The notes: a model not told the origin generated them from the letters alone. 64,000 nucleotides of DNA from Chitinophagales bacterium (GCA_026129525.1 JAHCHW010000002.1:310001-374000); one strand, 5' to 3'. Shown: positions 21,086-29,463, counted from the first letter of the stretch. Numbers and translations are program-made.

Positions 21086-21649
21086 TCATCTGACTTTTGT
21101 ATCCAAAAGAACCTTTGCTTTTAACACACTTGCTACCGAAAGCCCATCCCGTATTTCACCATTCAACACCATGTGGTAAAGCTCTTCAAAAGGCAGTTTT
21201 TTGATGGTAAGGCTTTCTTCCTCTTCGGGCTGCTCGCCCACGTAAGAAAGCCCGCGGGCTATGTAGGTGTACGAGATTTCATCGGTAGTGGAATTAGAAA
21301 GTTGCATTTCGAGTATTAGTTCCATGCTTTCGGCTTTTAAGCCTACTTCTTCCATTAACTCACGGTGGGCGGTTTCTAAAGGCGATGTGCCTTCGGGGCA
21401 GCCGCCTTCTACCACTTCCCATTCGTAGCTGTCCAAAGGATAGCGGTACTGCCCTACTATCCAGGTGTTATTGTCCTCGTCTAAAGGAATAATGGCTACA
21501 GCATGGGTTTTAAAATGCACCACTCCGTAAATGCCCTCGTTGCCGGCTGGGTTTATCACTTTATCTTCAATCAGCTTTACCCATTTGTTTTCGTACTTTA
21601 CTTCGCTGCTTAGTTTTTGCCATGGGTTGTGCCCTACGTTCTTCTTCAT
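21086..21649 (-). CDS. NUDIX hydrolase, ADP-ribose pyrophosphatase-like
   Basis: 187 residues, the usual length for ADP-ribose pyrophosphatases. These enzymes hydrolyse ADP-ribose or related nucleoside diphosphate compounds in the cytoplasm. The Nudix box is seen as GGCPEGTSPLETAHRELMEE; the REL-x-EE metal-binding core is intact, but the first conserved Glu of the box is Thr here. The IVGQYRYPLDSYEWEVVEGG strand before it is typical of this subgroup. Its ATG overlaps the stop of the upstream methyltransferase gene as ATGA, so it is probably translationally coupled as the last gene of the nth operon. Substrate not determinable from sequence. Confidence 0.85.
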   Translation of the reverse strand: MKKNVGHNPWQKLSSEVKYENKWVKLIEDKVINPAGNEGIYGVVHFKTHAVAIIPLDEDNNTWIVGQYRYPLDSYEWEVVEGGCPEGTSPLETAHRELMEEVGLKAESMELILEMQLSNSTTDEISYTYIARGLSYVGEQPEEEESLTIKKLPFEELYHMVLNGEIRDGLSVASVLKAKVLLDTKVR

Positions 21650-22401
21650 ACTTCCTCCTTCACTTTTGCTACTATAAATATAGAGGTGCTTAAAAACGGA
21701 AGGGAAGTAGTGTTGTGCTTAAAAATGTTGTTTACCAGCAAACGTTTCAGCGCTCCTTCTTTTAATACATCCATGGGCGCAGTAATGTATTTCATCTCCA
21801 TTACTTCAAAGCCCGATTTCTCAAGCAATTCTTTGATGCGCGGCTTGGTGTAGATGCGTGCATTGGCAAAACGCTCATGAATAAACTTGGGCAACCAACT
21901 GAAAAAAGGCACACGGTTCCAAGGCAGCAGCGGCAACTTTGCCCCGTGTGTTTCGAACACCCACCATTTGTTGGGAACAGAAATGGCACACAGCGCCCCG
22001 GGCTTAAGCCAGCGCGTAAATCGTTTTACGGTTTGTTCATCGTTAAAATGTTCTATCACTTCAAAACAAATCAGTCGGTCAAATTTCTCCTCTAAATCTT
22101 CGGCTTCTATGTTTTTAAGCACAATGTCGCAGTTGGTTATGCCCTGTTCTTCTGTTACCTTTTTAAAATCGGCTGTGTGGTCGAATATATCCACTCCGAA
22201 GCAGCGTTTCATTTCTCTACTCATCAATAAAAGTGTAGCTCCATTGCCGCATCCTATTTCGAGCAGGGTTAAATCTTTATTGCAAAAACCCGGAATCTCT
22301 TTTACGAGTTCTACTCTGCGCGAGATAATTTTGTCGGTGCGGTCAGCCGGTCGCCCCAAATAATGCTCGCCTTCAAATAATGTTTTATCTACCTTGGTCA
22401 T
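21646..22401 (-). CDS. Class I SAM-dependent methyltransferase
   Basis: 251 residues. The SAM-binding motif I is LLEIGCGNGATL (about 46-57), followed by GVDIFD as motif II and FEVIEHF as the post-motif typical of the Methyltransf_11/25 type. A conserved C-terminal region includes LPKFIHERFANARIYT. The methyl acceptor cannot be inferred; relatives act on small molecules, lipids or sugars. The gene overlaps both neighbours by 4 bases (ATGA), which places it firmly in the operon nth-efflux-methyltransferase-NUDIX. Confidence 0.8.
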   Translation of the reverse strand: MTKVDKTLFEGEHYLGRPADRTDKIISRRVELVKEIPGFCNKDLTLLEIGCGNGATLLLMSREMKRCFGVDIFDHTADFKKVTEEQGITNCDIVLKNIEAEDLEEKFDRLICFEVIEHFNDEQTVKRFTRWLKPGALCAISVPNKWWVFETHGAKLPLLPWNRVPFFSWLPKFIHERFANARIYTKPRIKELLEKSGFEVMEMKYITAPMDVLKEGALKRLLVNNIFKHNTTSLPFLSTSIFIVAKVKEEV

Positions 22402-23390
22402 GAACCGTGTCGTTTATTTCGGAGAACATTTTCAATATTCCATTCTATACGTTCCACAAATTTTTCTTGCCTCACTTTGCAATCGGCAATGCTGCATAGT
22501 TTGCACGAAGCGGGAATGCAAGGATCGGTGTGAATAAAAAATTCCACCTGCGATGAATACTTATCGCTGATTAGCTGCGCCATGGCATCGGTTTCTTTGT
22601 GCGCTTCTTCGAGTGTATAGTACCACGGCAAAGTAGCGTGGCAATCTACATGCAGTTTACTGCCATATTGTATTATGCGAAGATTGTGCACATCTATCCA
22701 CTGTGGCTGCCTATGTTCGTTCAGCAACTTAATAACTTCTTCAATTACTTTTTCATCGGCTTCGTCCATAATACCGGCAACCGATTTACGCACCAAGCGA
22801 ATACCCGTAACAAGAATTATCAAGCCAATAATAATTGCTACTACATTATCCAATACGCTCCAACCGGTGAGAATTATAAGCCCGACTCCAACTAAAATAC
22901 CAAGCGAAGAATAAGCATCGCTCATTAAATGTTTTCCATCGGCAATAAGTACCACCGAGCCGTGCTTTTTACCGGAACGCTCTAAAAAAAATCCAATCAA
23001 AAAATTGATGATGCCCGAAACGGTGATGATGATTAACCCTACATTGAGGTTTTCGAGCGGAACGGGATGAAAAAAAGCAGCTATGGCTTTTACAATAATT
23101 CCTCCGCCTGCCACAATTATCAAAATACCCTCCACTCCTGCCGAAACAAATTCCACTTTGCCGTGCCCGTACGGGTGGTCTTTATCTTTCGGCAAAGCCG
23201 ATACATACAAACTGAAAAGCGCAAACGAACCCGCCAGCACATTTACTATAGACTCTAATGCATCGGAAAGAATAGTGTTAGAATGCGTGAGGAAGTACGC
23301 AGCAAACTTGGCAGTGAGCACCAAGAGCCCCGCAGCCACGGCAAACAGTTGTATGCGGAATAATTTTTTATCGGAGAAACTGTTATCCAT
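22398..23390 (-). CDS. Cation diffusion facilitator (metal efflux) transporter
   Basis: 330 residues from ATG 23390; a TTG 27 bases upstream would overlap nth and is less likely. CDF proteins export Zn, Fe or similar divalent metals across the inner membrane in exchange for protons. About six membrane segments occupy residues 10-205, followed by a soluble metal-binding domain. Visible motifs are LSDALESIVNVLAG in TM2, DHPYGHGKVEF, and DGKHLMSDAYSS in TM5 with the HxxxD pair. In TM2 the positions used for metal binding in YiiP (two Asp) appear as Glu and Asn, which I recall as normal for the DALESxVN subgroup. A Cys-rich CIPASCKLCSIADCK segment lies near the C-terminus. Starts 2 bases after the nth stop. 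Confidence 0.88.
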   Translation of the reverse strand: MDNSFSDKKLFRIQLFAVAAGLLVLTAKFAAYFLTHSNTILSDALESIVNVLAGSFALFSLYVSALPKDKDHPYGHGKVEFVSAGVEGILIIVAGGGIIVKAIAAFFHPVPLENLNVGLIIITVSGIINFLIGFFLERSGKKHGSVVLIADGKHLMSDAYSSLGILVGVGLIILTGWSVLDNVVAIIIGLIILVTGIRLVRKSVAGIMDEADEKVIEEVIKLLNEHRQPQWIDVHNLRIIQYGSKLHVDCHATLPWYYTLEEAHKETDAMAQLISDKYSSQVEFFIHTDPCIPASCKLCSIADCKVRQEKFVERIEWNIENVLRNKRHGS

Positions 23391-23392
23391 AC

Positions 23393-24007
23393 TTAAATTT
23401 TGCTGCAAATAGGGCAATGGTTTTCATTGTGCCCTCTTGCCGGACAATACTCTCGCCCGAAATAAATTATTTGCAAATGCAATTTATTCCAAAGCTGTTG
23501 CGGAAACAAACGTTTGGCATCGCGTTCGGTTTGCTCCACACTTTTGCCGTTACTCAGTTTCCAGCGGTGCATTAGTCGGTGAATGTGTGTATCAACCGGA
23601 AAAGCCGGTTTACCGAAAACCTGTGTCATAATTACCGAAGCGGTTTTATGCCCCACACCCGGCAGATGTTCCAGTTCTTCAAAAGTATCGGGCACGTTAC
23701 CGTTGTGTTTTTCCAATAAAATTTCTGACAACCGATGAATGGCTTTCGATTTTGCAGGAGCTAATCCGCAGGGGCGGATAATATCTTCAATTTCTTCTAC
23801 CGAAAGTTTTACCATTCGCTTAGGTGTATCAGCCTTTGCAAACAACAATGGAGTAATTTGATTCACGCGCTTATCGGTACACTGTGCCGATAGCAAAACC
23901 GCAATTAACATCGTGTAAGCATCTTTATGCTCCAGCGGAATTTCGGGACGTGGATACAACCGGTTGAGTGTTTCAATAATAAAAGCTACGCGCTCCGCTT
24001 TGTTCAT
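23393..24007 (-). CDS. nth: Endonuclease III (DNA glycosylase/AP lyase)
   Basis: 204 residues. The enzyme removes oxidised pyrimidines and cleaves the abasic site in base excision repair. The helix-hairpin-helix LPGVGHKTA holds catalytic Lys121, and PVDTHIHR supplies catalytic Asp139. The C-terminus normally binds a [4Fe-4S] cluster through C-x6-C-x2-C-x5-C; here only Cys188, Cys198 and Cys201 are present (C-x9-C-x2-C) and the protein ends at residue 204, so the fourth ligand is missing. First gene of the four-gene operon. A TATATTCG box (24022-24015, near the TAnnTTTG consensus) lies 7 bases before the ATG. Confidence 0.9.
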   Translation of the reverse strand: MNKAERVAFIIETLNRLYPRPEIPLEHKDAYTMLIAVLLSAQCTDKRVNQITPLLFAKADTPKRMVKLSVEEIEDIIRPCGLAPAKSKAIHRLSEILLEKHNGNVPDTFEELEHLPGVGHKTASVIMTQVFGKPAFPVDTHIHRLMHRWKLSNGKSVEQTERDAKRLFPQQLWNKLHLQIIYFGREYCPARGHNENHCPICSKI

Positions 24008-24088
24008 GGCTGCGCGAATATAAAAAGCGAGTACGGCATTAGCAGTAAATAAATAATCTATGTTCTACACTCCCCTCAACGCATGCCG

Positions 24089-24175
24089 AACACTTGATAG
24101 ACAGAATTGGAAATTACCACCCCGCCTTACGGCACCCCTCCTGAAACAGGAGGGGAAACTTTGTGAGCAAGTGTT
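24089..24175. repeat. Nested inverted repeat, REP-like
   Basis: An inner perfect 9-bp stem, CCCCTCCTG/CAGGAGGGG (24135-24143 and 24147-24155, loop AAA), lies inside an outer 8-bp stem, AACACTTG/CAAGTGTT (24089-24096 and 24168-24175). Short GC-rich palindromes of this form recur between genes in many Bacteroidota genomes. Only one copy is seen in this window. Confidence 0.5.
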
Positions 24176-24229
24176 GCGCTTAAAACTTTAAGGCAACCGT
24201 ACACATTTGGGGTTGGTGGTGTGTTAAAT

Positions 24230-24260
24230 AAAAAAAGCCCGGCACCCACTGCCGGACTTT
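24230..24260 (-). terminator. Intrinsic terminator of the lipocalin-like T9SS gene
   Basis: Minus strand: GTCCGGCA, loop GTGGG, TGCCGGGC, then TTTTTTT. It follows the stop at 24285 by about 25 bases. Confidence 0.85.
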
Positions 24261-24284
24261 TCCATTTCAATCACCAAAAAAGTT

Positions 24285-25097
24285 TTAGTGCATTTGTACT
24301 AACTGGCGGCTGTAAACCTCGCCATTGATGGTTAGTTTAAGAATGAACACACCACTTTGGTAGCCTGCATTTTTTCCGTTGAACGACACATTGTAGCTGC
24401 CTGCTTTCTGGTTTCCTTCAAACAAATTAGTAACCAGTTTTCCGCTGATGTCGAACACATCCATTTTCACCTTCGCATCTTCGGTTACATTGTAGTAAAC
24501 GGTAGTGTTGTCAATAAACGGATTAGGGAATACACTGATGGAAATGTTCTCGGTAATGTTAAGATTGGTAGTAGTGAATGTTGTAATGTTGCTTACATTA
24601 TTACTGTTGTCCACTTTTACGATATCGGTAAAACCGCCCGAACAAGGGTAATTATAAATTTCCATGTAGCTGGGAGTTGCACCTACAAACTTGATGTTGT
24701 CGCCATCTTTGGCAATGTATAACTCACCGCTTTTAAAGCACCATACTTTTCCTTCGGGGCGAACGGCTCCGGAGATTTCGTATTCACGGAAGTGGAATTT
24801 ATTTCCCACGACTACGCCTTCCAGTTTCATATCGGCATACTCGCCATTGGAGTTGATAATAGTAGTGGTTCCGGTTACGATATCGCCCTCTTGTTTTAAA
24901 TCAAATTCGTAGTCGAACGTTTCAATGTAGTGTGATTTGTCCCATGAATATTGGTGGCGCTTACCTACCCATTTTCCGGTGAGGTCGAGTTTTGAAACCT
25001 GTTTTGCATCTAAAACAGTAACGCGGCTATCCTGCGCTTGAACAGCGGTACCAACCAGCATCAGTAACGCGAACAGAGTCGAAAAAATACTTTTCAT
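24285..25097 (-). CDS. Secreted protein with T9SS type A sorting domain
   Basis: 270 residues. A clear signal peptide (MKSIFSTLFALLMLVGTAVQA) is followed by a beta-rich domain starting near LTGKWVGKRHQYSW, which looks lipocalin-like (residues about 38-150). The last 80 residues form a T9SS type A sorting domain: VFPNPFIDNTTVYY, then VKMDVFDISGKLV, then GVFILKLTINGEVYSRQLV. The protein should be exported by Sec, moved over the outer membrane by T9SS, and anchored or released after tail removal. A single-gene unit with its own terminator. Ligand unknown. Confidence 0.8.
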   Translation of the reverse strand: MKSIFSTLFALLMLVGTAVQAQDSRVTVLDAKQVSKLDLTGKWVGKRHQYSWDKSHYIETFDYEFDLKQEGDIVTGTTTIINSNGEYADMKLEGVVVGNKFHFREYEISGAVRPEGKVWCFKSGELYIAKDGDNIKFVGATPSYMEIYNYPCSGGFTDIVKVDNSNNVSNITTFTTTNLNITENISISVFPNPFIDNTTVYYNVTEDAKVKMDVFDISGKLVTNLFEGNQKAGSYNVSFNGKNAGYQSGVFILKLTINGEVYSRQLVQMH

Positions 25098-25211
25098 AGT
25101 GTTTGTTTTTTAGTTTAAGAAAATCAGCAGTAAGATGATATCCTTTTGAAAATCCATAATGAAAGTAATAAAAAGTTGTGCGGGTGTCAATGCCAATGTG
25201 TTAAAAAATAT

Positions 25212-26348
25212 TTACACCTCTGCCACCAACAATGCCAACTTCTCCCCTGCCTCGGTGCCTATGGCTACTCCCATACCGCCCATGCGTACCCCCATAAAAA
25301 TGCGAGGAGTTTTGCGTTCCACTATCGGGTGCTTTGTATCGCCAAAAGCCATTATGCCCGTCCACCAATCGCTGACGGCAAATTCTTTTCCGGGGAGAAT
25401 AATTTCTTTGAGTTTCTGAAGCAAATCATTCCGCACGGCATCGTTAAATTCAAACGCGGTTGATTCCTCCCCTCTGAAATCTTTGTTTCTTCCTCCTCCA
25501 AACAGCACGCGTCCGTCTATCTCACGGAAATAATAGTAGCCCTTATCGAAATGAAAAATTCCTTTAAAGGGAAGATTGGCAACAGGTTCTGTAATGAGGA
25601 CTTGTCCTCTGCCCGGACACAAATCGGTTTCGGGGAAAAGTTGTTTGGTGAAGGCATTGGTGCATAGCACTACTTTATCTGCAGCAAAAATTAACTCCTC
25701 GTTCAGCACAGTATGTTTTACAATTACCTTTACTGTGTTTGGCTCTTCTTCTACCCTCTCTACCTGGCATCCGGTTTTAATTTCAATTCCTTTTTGCAAA
25801 GCCAAATCAATAAGGGTACGCATCATTTTTCCCGTATGCAATTCCCCTTCAAAATTATTTTGCACCAAATGTTTTACAGCAGTAGTTGAAAAACCAAACT
25901 GCTCTATTTTTTCGCTGTGCAGCGTAAACGCATCGCCTTTTAATACAGAGTGCAATAACTTATTTGCTGACGACAACTTATCCAAACAACTTTCTTCTGC
26001 CCCGCTGATAAGTTCGTAGCTGCCGTTTTCGCAATAGCCGATGGCTTTATCGCCCAAACGTTCCCGAAGTTTTTTTAATCCACGCAAGCGCAGTTCTACT
26101 AATGCTACTACATCCTCTTCGCGCATGGAATGCAAATCGTCCAAAATTTCGGTGAGGCTGCCTATGCAGGCAAAGCCCGCATTTTTGGTACTGGCACCGG
26201 TGGGCAACGCGGCTCTTTCCAACACAAGTATGCGGTGATGCGGCAATTTCTCTTTCAATGAAACAGCCGTACTCAAACCCACAATACCACTGCCTATTAC
26301 AATAGTATCGTAGTTAAGAAGCGATTGCTTTTCCCAATACGAAAGCAT
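25212..26348 (-). CDS. FAD-dependent amino acid oxidase/dehydrogenase (DAO family)
   Basis: 378 residues. The N-terminal dinucleotide-binding motif is TIVIGSGIVGLSTA (about 15-28), followed by the DAO-family stretch GASTKNAGFACIG. A second conserved region, FPETDLCPGRGQVLITEP, and the C-terminal RIFMGVRMGGMGVAIGTEAG complete the fold. Members oxidise glycine, D-amino acids or N-methyl amines; the substrate here is not clear. The gene starts 6 bases after the helicase stop and is probably the last gene of the GreA-like/helicase operon, a link that need not be functional. Confidence 0.82.
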   Translation of the reverse strand: MLSYWEKQSLLNYDTIVIGSGIVGLSTAVSLKEKLPHHRILVLERAALPTGASTKNAGFACIGSLTEILDDLHSMREEDVVALVELRLRGLKKLRERLGDKAIGYCENGSYELISGAEESCLDKLSSANKLLHSVLKGDAFTLHSEKIEQFGFSTTAVKHLVQNNFEGELHTGKMMRTLIDLALQKGIEIKTGCQVERVEEEPNTVKVIVKHTVLNEELIFAADKVVLCTNAFTKQLFPETDLCPGRGQVLITEPVANLPFKGIFHFDKGYYYFREIDGRVLFGGGRNKDFRGEESTAFEFNDAVRNDLLQKLKEIILPGKEFAVSDWWTGIMAFGDTKHPIVERKTPRIFMGVRMGGMGVAIGTEAGEKLALLVAEV

Positions 26349-26354
26349 GTGGAA

Positions 26355-27572
26355 TTACCTCTTTTTATGAGCGCCCGGTTTGCGCTTAAAATTTTTACCC
26401 TTTGGTCGTCTTTCGGAATTTTCTTTCGGGTTGTAATCGGGCGTTTTGCCGAGCGATGGAGGCGCGGGCAGTTTCTTCACTTCGCTGCCTATCAGTTGTT
26501 CAATGCGTTCAAACTTTCGCTGGTCTTCGGGGTTAATAAAGGTAAGCGCTACTCCGGTTGACTCCGCACGTGCCGTTCTTCCTACCCGGTGAATGTAGTC
26601 TTCAGCATCGCCCGGCACATCGTAATTTATTACCAAACCAATGCTGTCAATATCAATACCGCGCGAAAGCACATCGGTGGCAACCACCACTTGCAAGGTT
26701 TTGTTTTTAAATCTCCGCAAGGTTTCGTTGCGTTGTTCCTGTTCCAAATCGGAATGAATGGCCGCCACGTTTACTCCCTTACGCAACAACTCGCGCTCCA
26801 ACTGTTTTACTTTATCTTTTGTAGAAGCGAAGATGATGATGCTCGCAATATTTTTCCCCTGCAACAACGAAAGCAGCAACTCCGGTTTTTGTTCGTTGTA
26901 CACCACATACGCGCCCTGTAAAACACCTTCTGCGGGTTTCGATACCGCAATGTTTATCTGTTCCGGATTTTTCAAAATGCGTTTTGCCAAATCGCGGATT
27001 TTGGGCGGCATGGTAGCACTGAAAAGCAGTGTTTGCCGCTCTACAGGAAGATGACTGACTATTTTGTTGATGTCCTGACTAAAGCCCATGTCGAGCATAC
27101 GGTCGGCTTCATCTAATATCAAATGTTTAATGTTACCAAACTTTACATAGCCCATATTCAAGTGCGCTATGAGCCTGCCGGGCGTGGCAATTATAATATT
27201 GGCACCATGCACCAATGCTTTCTTCTCCTGCTCGAACGAAATACCATCGCTGCCTCCGTAAATGGCAATGGCGCTTACCGAAGTGAAATACGAAAAACCC
27301 TGCACGGCTTCGTCAATTTGTATGGCGAGTTCGCGAGTGGGAACAATTACGAGTGTATTGACCGTATCGGTATGTGTGGCTACTATTTTATTGATAACCG
27401 GAAGAACGAAAGCCGCTGTTTTGCCGGTGCCGGTTTGCGCGCAGGCTATTAAATCTTTACCCGCCATTATCAATGGAATGGCTTGCTGTTGAATAGGAGT
27501 GGGTTTTTCAAAATTCATTGCCTGCAATCCTTCCATCAGGCTTTCCTCGAAATGAAAATCTTTAAATGTCAC
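26355..27572 (-). CDS. DEAD-box ATP-dependent RNA helicase
   Basis: 405 residues. All core motifs are visible: Q motif (FEKPTPIQQQAIPL), Walker A AQTGTGKT, PTRELAIQ, TPGRL, DEAD in LDEADRMLD, SAT, and HRVGRTAR in the second RecA domain. A basic C-terminal tail (KGKNFKRKPGAHKKR) probably binds RNA. It belongs to the RhlE/DeaD group used in ribosome assembly and mRNA turnover, often cold-induced. The start is GTG at 27572; no in-frame ATG lies between the upstream gene and the Q motif that would keep the full N-terminus. It follows the GreA-like gene by 8 bases. Confidence 0.92.
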   Translation of the reverse strand: MTFKDFHFEESLMEGLQAMNFEKPTPIQQQAIPLIMAGKDLIACAQTGTGKTAAFVLPVINKIVATHTDTVNTLVIVPTRELAIQIDEAVQGFSYFTSVSAIAIYGGSDGISFEQEKKALVHGANIIIATPGRLIAHLNMGYVKFGNIKHLILDEADRMLDMGFSQDINKIVSHLPVERQTLLFSATMPPKIRDLAKRILKNPEQINIAVSKPAEGVLQGAYVVYNEQKPELLLSLLQGKNIASIIIFASTKDKVKQLERELLRKGVNVAAIHSDLEQEQRNETLRRFKNKTLQVVVATDVLSRGIDIDSIGLVINYDVPGDAEDYIHRVGRTARAESTGVALTFINPEDQRKFERIEQLIGSEVKKLPAPPSLGKTPDYNPKENSERRPKGKNFKRKPGAHKKR

Positions 27573-27580
27573 GATGTTGA

Positions 27581-28048
27581 TTATATGATTGACTGAATAG
27601 TGTATTCTGTACCGTTAAAAACAAATTTATCGTTTACAGTTTTGCCGAGCATTTGCTTGGCAATGGGCGAAGATGCAGAAACTGCGACAAATGTTTCGTT
27701 TCCGATTTTTACCTGCCCCAGTCCGGTGCTTATGTAAAACTCGCCCCGGTTAGTTACCACCAATGCTCCTTGCTGTGCTATGTTATTGTCAATAGCAGTG
27801 TTAATGCTTAGCAGTAACTGGCGTTGTTTTATTGTCTCTGCCAATTGCGCGGCATTTTTATCTAACTCCTGTTTGAGCATTTCGCGGGCAGTTTCGTATT
27901 TATCGCCTGCACTGCTTTTAGTTTCGGCTTGCAAACTTTGTTGAACGGTTTGCATTACATCGGTAATGGTTTTGATTTTGCTTTCAACCAAGACCACACA
28001 GCAATTGTGCAGTTGCTTTTTTCGTTCGCTATGTTTTTCCTTGTTCAA
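27581..28048 (-). CDS. GreA/GreB-family protein
   Basis: 155 residues. A predicted N-terminal coiled coil (about 20-90, with ETKSSAGDKYETAREML) is followed by a C-terminal FKBP-like domain with SSPIAKQMLGKTVNDKF. This is the layout of Gre factors, which enter the RNA polymerase secondary channel and promote transcript cleavage. This Bacteroidota branch is sometimes mislabelled 3-oxoacyl-ACP synthase. The acidic tip of true GreA (two acidic residues in the hairpin) is not clear here, so cleavage activity is uncertain. The best start is TTG at 28048, directly after an in-frame TAA; the first ATG would cut into the coiled coil. First gene of the unit with the helicase. Confidence 0.72.
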   Translation of the reverse strand: MNKEKHSERKKQLHNCCVVLVESKIKTITDVMQTVQQSLQAETKSSAGDKYETAREMLKQELDKNAAQLAETIKQRQLLLSINTAIDNNIAQQGALVVTNRGEFYISTGLGQVKIGNETFVAVSASSPIAKQMLGKTVNDKFVFNGTEYTIQSII

Positions 28049-28088
28049 TTATTCTGCTCTCGATATTTTGCAAATGATAATCGCTATA

Positions 28089-28125
28089 AAAAAATTACCC
28101 CGCTGATGTAGCGGGGCAATTTTTT
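28089..28125 (-). terminator. Intrinsic terminator of the SWIB gene
   Basis: CCCCGCT, loop ACATC, AGCGGGG on the minus strand, flanked by A-rich and T-rich tracts on both sides, so it could work in both directions. It lies about 40 bases after the stop at 28164. Confidence 0.85.
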
Positions 28126-28163
28126 AAACTCCGGCAACTTACATTGCCAAAAGCCTGCAACAA

Positions 28164-28517
28164 TTACGACAGGTGCTTGTTAACCAGCTTGGTCATTTCA
28201 AACATCGAAACTGTCTTTTTGCCGCCAAACACTGCTCCCAGTGCTGCATCGGCATTAATGTTGCGTTTGTTCTTAGCATCCTGAAGTTTGTTCTTCTTGA
28301 TGTAATCCCAAACTTTTTTAGTCACTTCGGTGCGAGGAAGTGGCTTGCTGCCCACTACTGCTGCCAGAGCAGAGCTGGGAGTCATTGCTTTCATGAAAGC
28401 GGCATTAGGCTTTCTTTTAGCTTTTGGTTTTGCAGCGGCTTTTGCCTTCTTAGGAGCTGCTTTTTTTGCGGCCTTCTTAGGGGCTGCTTTTTTTGCTTTC
28501 GCTTTTTTGGTTGCCAT
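28164..28517 (-). CDS. SWIB/MDM2-domain protein with histone H1-like basic tail
   Basis: 117 residues. Residues 1-38 are almost only Lys, Ala and Pro (KKAAPKKAAKKAAPKKAK), like the tail of histone H1 or bacterial H1-like proteins, and should bind DNA. Residues about 45-117 form a SWIB/MDM2 domain: SSALAAVVGSKPLPRTEVTK, VWDYIKKNKLQD and MFEMTKLVNKHL. SWIB domains are known from eukaryotic chromatin remodellers and from chlamydiae. Role probably nucleoid organisation, by inference. Transcribed alone with a terminator downstream. About 270 bases upstream hold no gene. Confidence 0.85.
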   Translation of the reverse strand: MATKKAKAKKAAPKKAAKKAAPKKAKAAAKPKAKRKPNAAFMKAMTPSSALAAVVGSKPLPRTEVTKKVWDYIKKNKLQDAKNKRNINADAALGAVFGGKKTVSMFEMTKLVNKHLS

Positions 28518-28791
28518 GTTAATTGGTTTTATAGAGCGAAAAGTAGGAACGTTTCCCCGTAGGTGTACACTTTATGCCGAAAATGTTATGCACACAGTTG
28601 TGCACTTTTCAGAGGAGGAACGGACTTTTCCCCTATGAACTGTTGTTTGTTAGAACAAAATTTATAGTTGGCAGCACCGGTGATGCGCATAAAATATGCA
28701 AATAAGTCTGTATGCAAAAACAAAAAACTGCGCTTTGAAACTTAATGGTTAATTGTTGACGGATGCGAAAGCAAACTTATTTGTTACAGCA

Positions 28792-29355
28792 TCAATACTC
28801 AAATAAACTCTGTGCAGAAGAGTCGGCAGGAGCTGGTTCATTCTCCAATACAATCTCAAATTCTTCTTCAGGGATATACGCACGTGAATACATGGAGAGT
28901 TTAAACTTTTTCTTCTTGCTGCCATTTTTTGCTAAAGGAGTATTCTCCATATCTGCCTCGGTATGTTTTGATTGTATTTCGTTTACCATTTGTATAAATG
29001 GCACTTCTGCGAACTGCACTTTCTCTTCAACCTTGTTCTCGGACAAAGCAGTTGTTGACTTTCCCTGCTGTGGCTTGTATGCCGTTTCTGCATAAACTTG
29101 CCGTTCCTCTAATGGCGCACGGGAATAATATTCCGGCTCAAAATTTACTTCCTCCCATTTTTGCTGCACTTTTTGAAAAACCGTAGTTGGCGTTTCAATT
29201 GCCGCATGGTGTGCAACAGAGGCAATGTGAAGAGGTTGCTCGTGTGTGTAAATTTTATCGAGTTCTCCGCTCTTGAACATTTTCAGAAAGTCAATAGTTC
29301 CGGCCGTTCCTGCTATGAGCATCAGCGCTACACTAAAATGAAGCAGTGTTTTCAT
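28792..29355 (-). CDS. Hypothetical protein with N-terminal membrane segment
   Basis: 187 residues, family not recognised. Residues 4-20 are hydrophobic (LLHFSVALMLIAGTAG) and could be a signal peptide or single anchor. The rest is polar, with a Lys run (GSKKKKFKL at about 145-153). A short motif occurs twice: YYSRAPLEE (76-84) and MYSRAYIPEEE (155-165). Both flank a disordered-looking middle. No enzymatic motif is seen. Between a SWIB gene and a DUF2306 gene, both on the same strand, without clear functional link. Confidence 0.6.
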   Translation of the reverse strand: MKTLLHFSVALMLIAGTAGTIDFLKMFKSGELDKIYTHEQPLHIASVAHHAAIETPTTVFQKVQQKWEEVNFEPEYYSRAPLEERQVYAETAYKPQQGKSTTALSENKVEEKVQFAEVPFIQMVNEIQSKHTEADMENTPLAKNGSKKKKFKLSMYSRAYIPEEEFEIVLENEPAPADSSAQSLFEY

Positions 29356-29393
29356 ACGTATTGATTTAGCTTTTGTAATCGTTCAATTTGTTT

Positions 29394-29463
29394 ACTCACC
29401 CCAGTTCTTCCGAACAGAAGAACCAATCTGCTGAACCAACCTTAAGCAGACTGCGGGGTGAGT
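29394..29463 (-). other. Predicted three-way-junction structure at the 3' end of the DUF2306 gene
   Basis: Three helices nest in 70 bases: ACTCACCCC/GGGGTGAGT (29394-29402 with 29455-29463), GTTCTTC/GAAGAAC (29404-29410 with 29417-29423), and TCTGCT/AGCAGA (29427-29432 with 29445-29450). The outer and third helices use the last codons of the upstream gene. No T-tract follows, so it is not an ordinary terminator. Confidence 0.45.

Noticed and set aside
25212..26348. FAD oxidoreductase as part of the phosphonate pair at 32.7 kb
   Set aside because: It is more than 6 kb away in another operon with a helicase, so a link cannot be supported.
28586..28594. TTATGCACA, a DnaA-box match near a GTGCACAAC-like dyad
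   Set aside because: Only one box is present, with no dnaA, dnaN or cluster of boxes nearby; chance match is likely.
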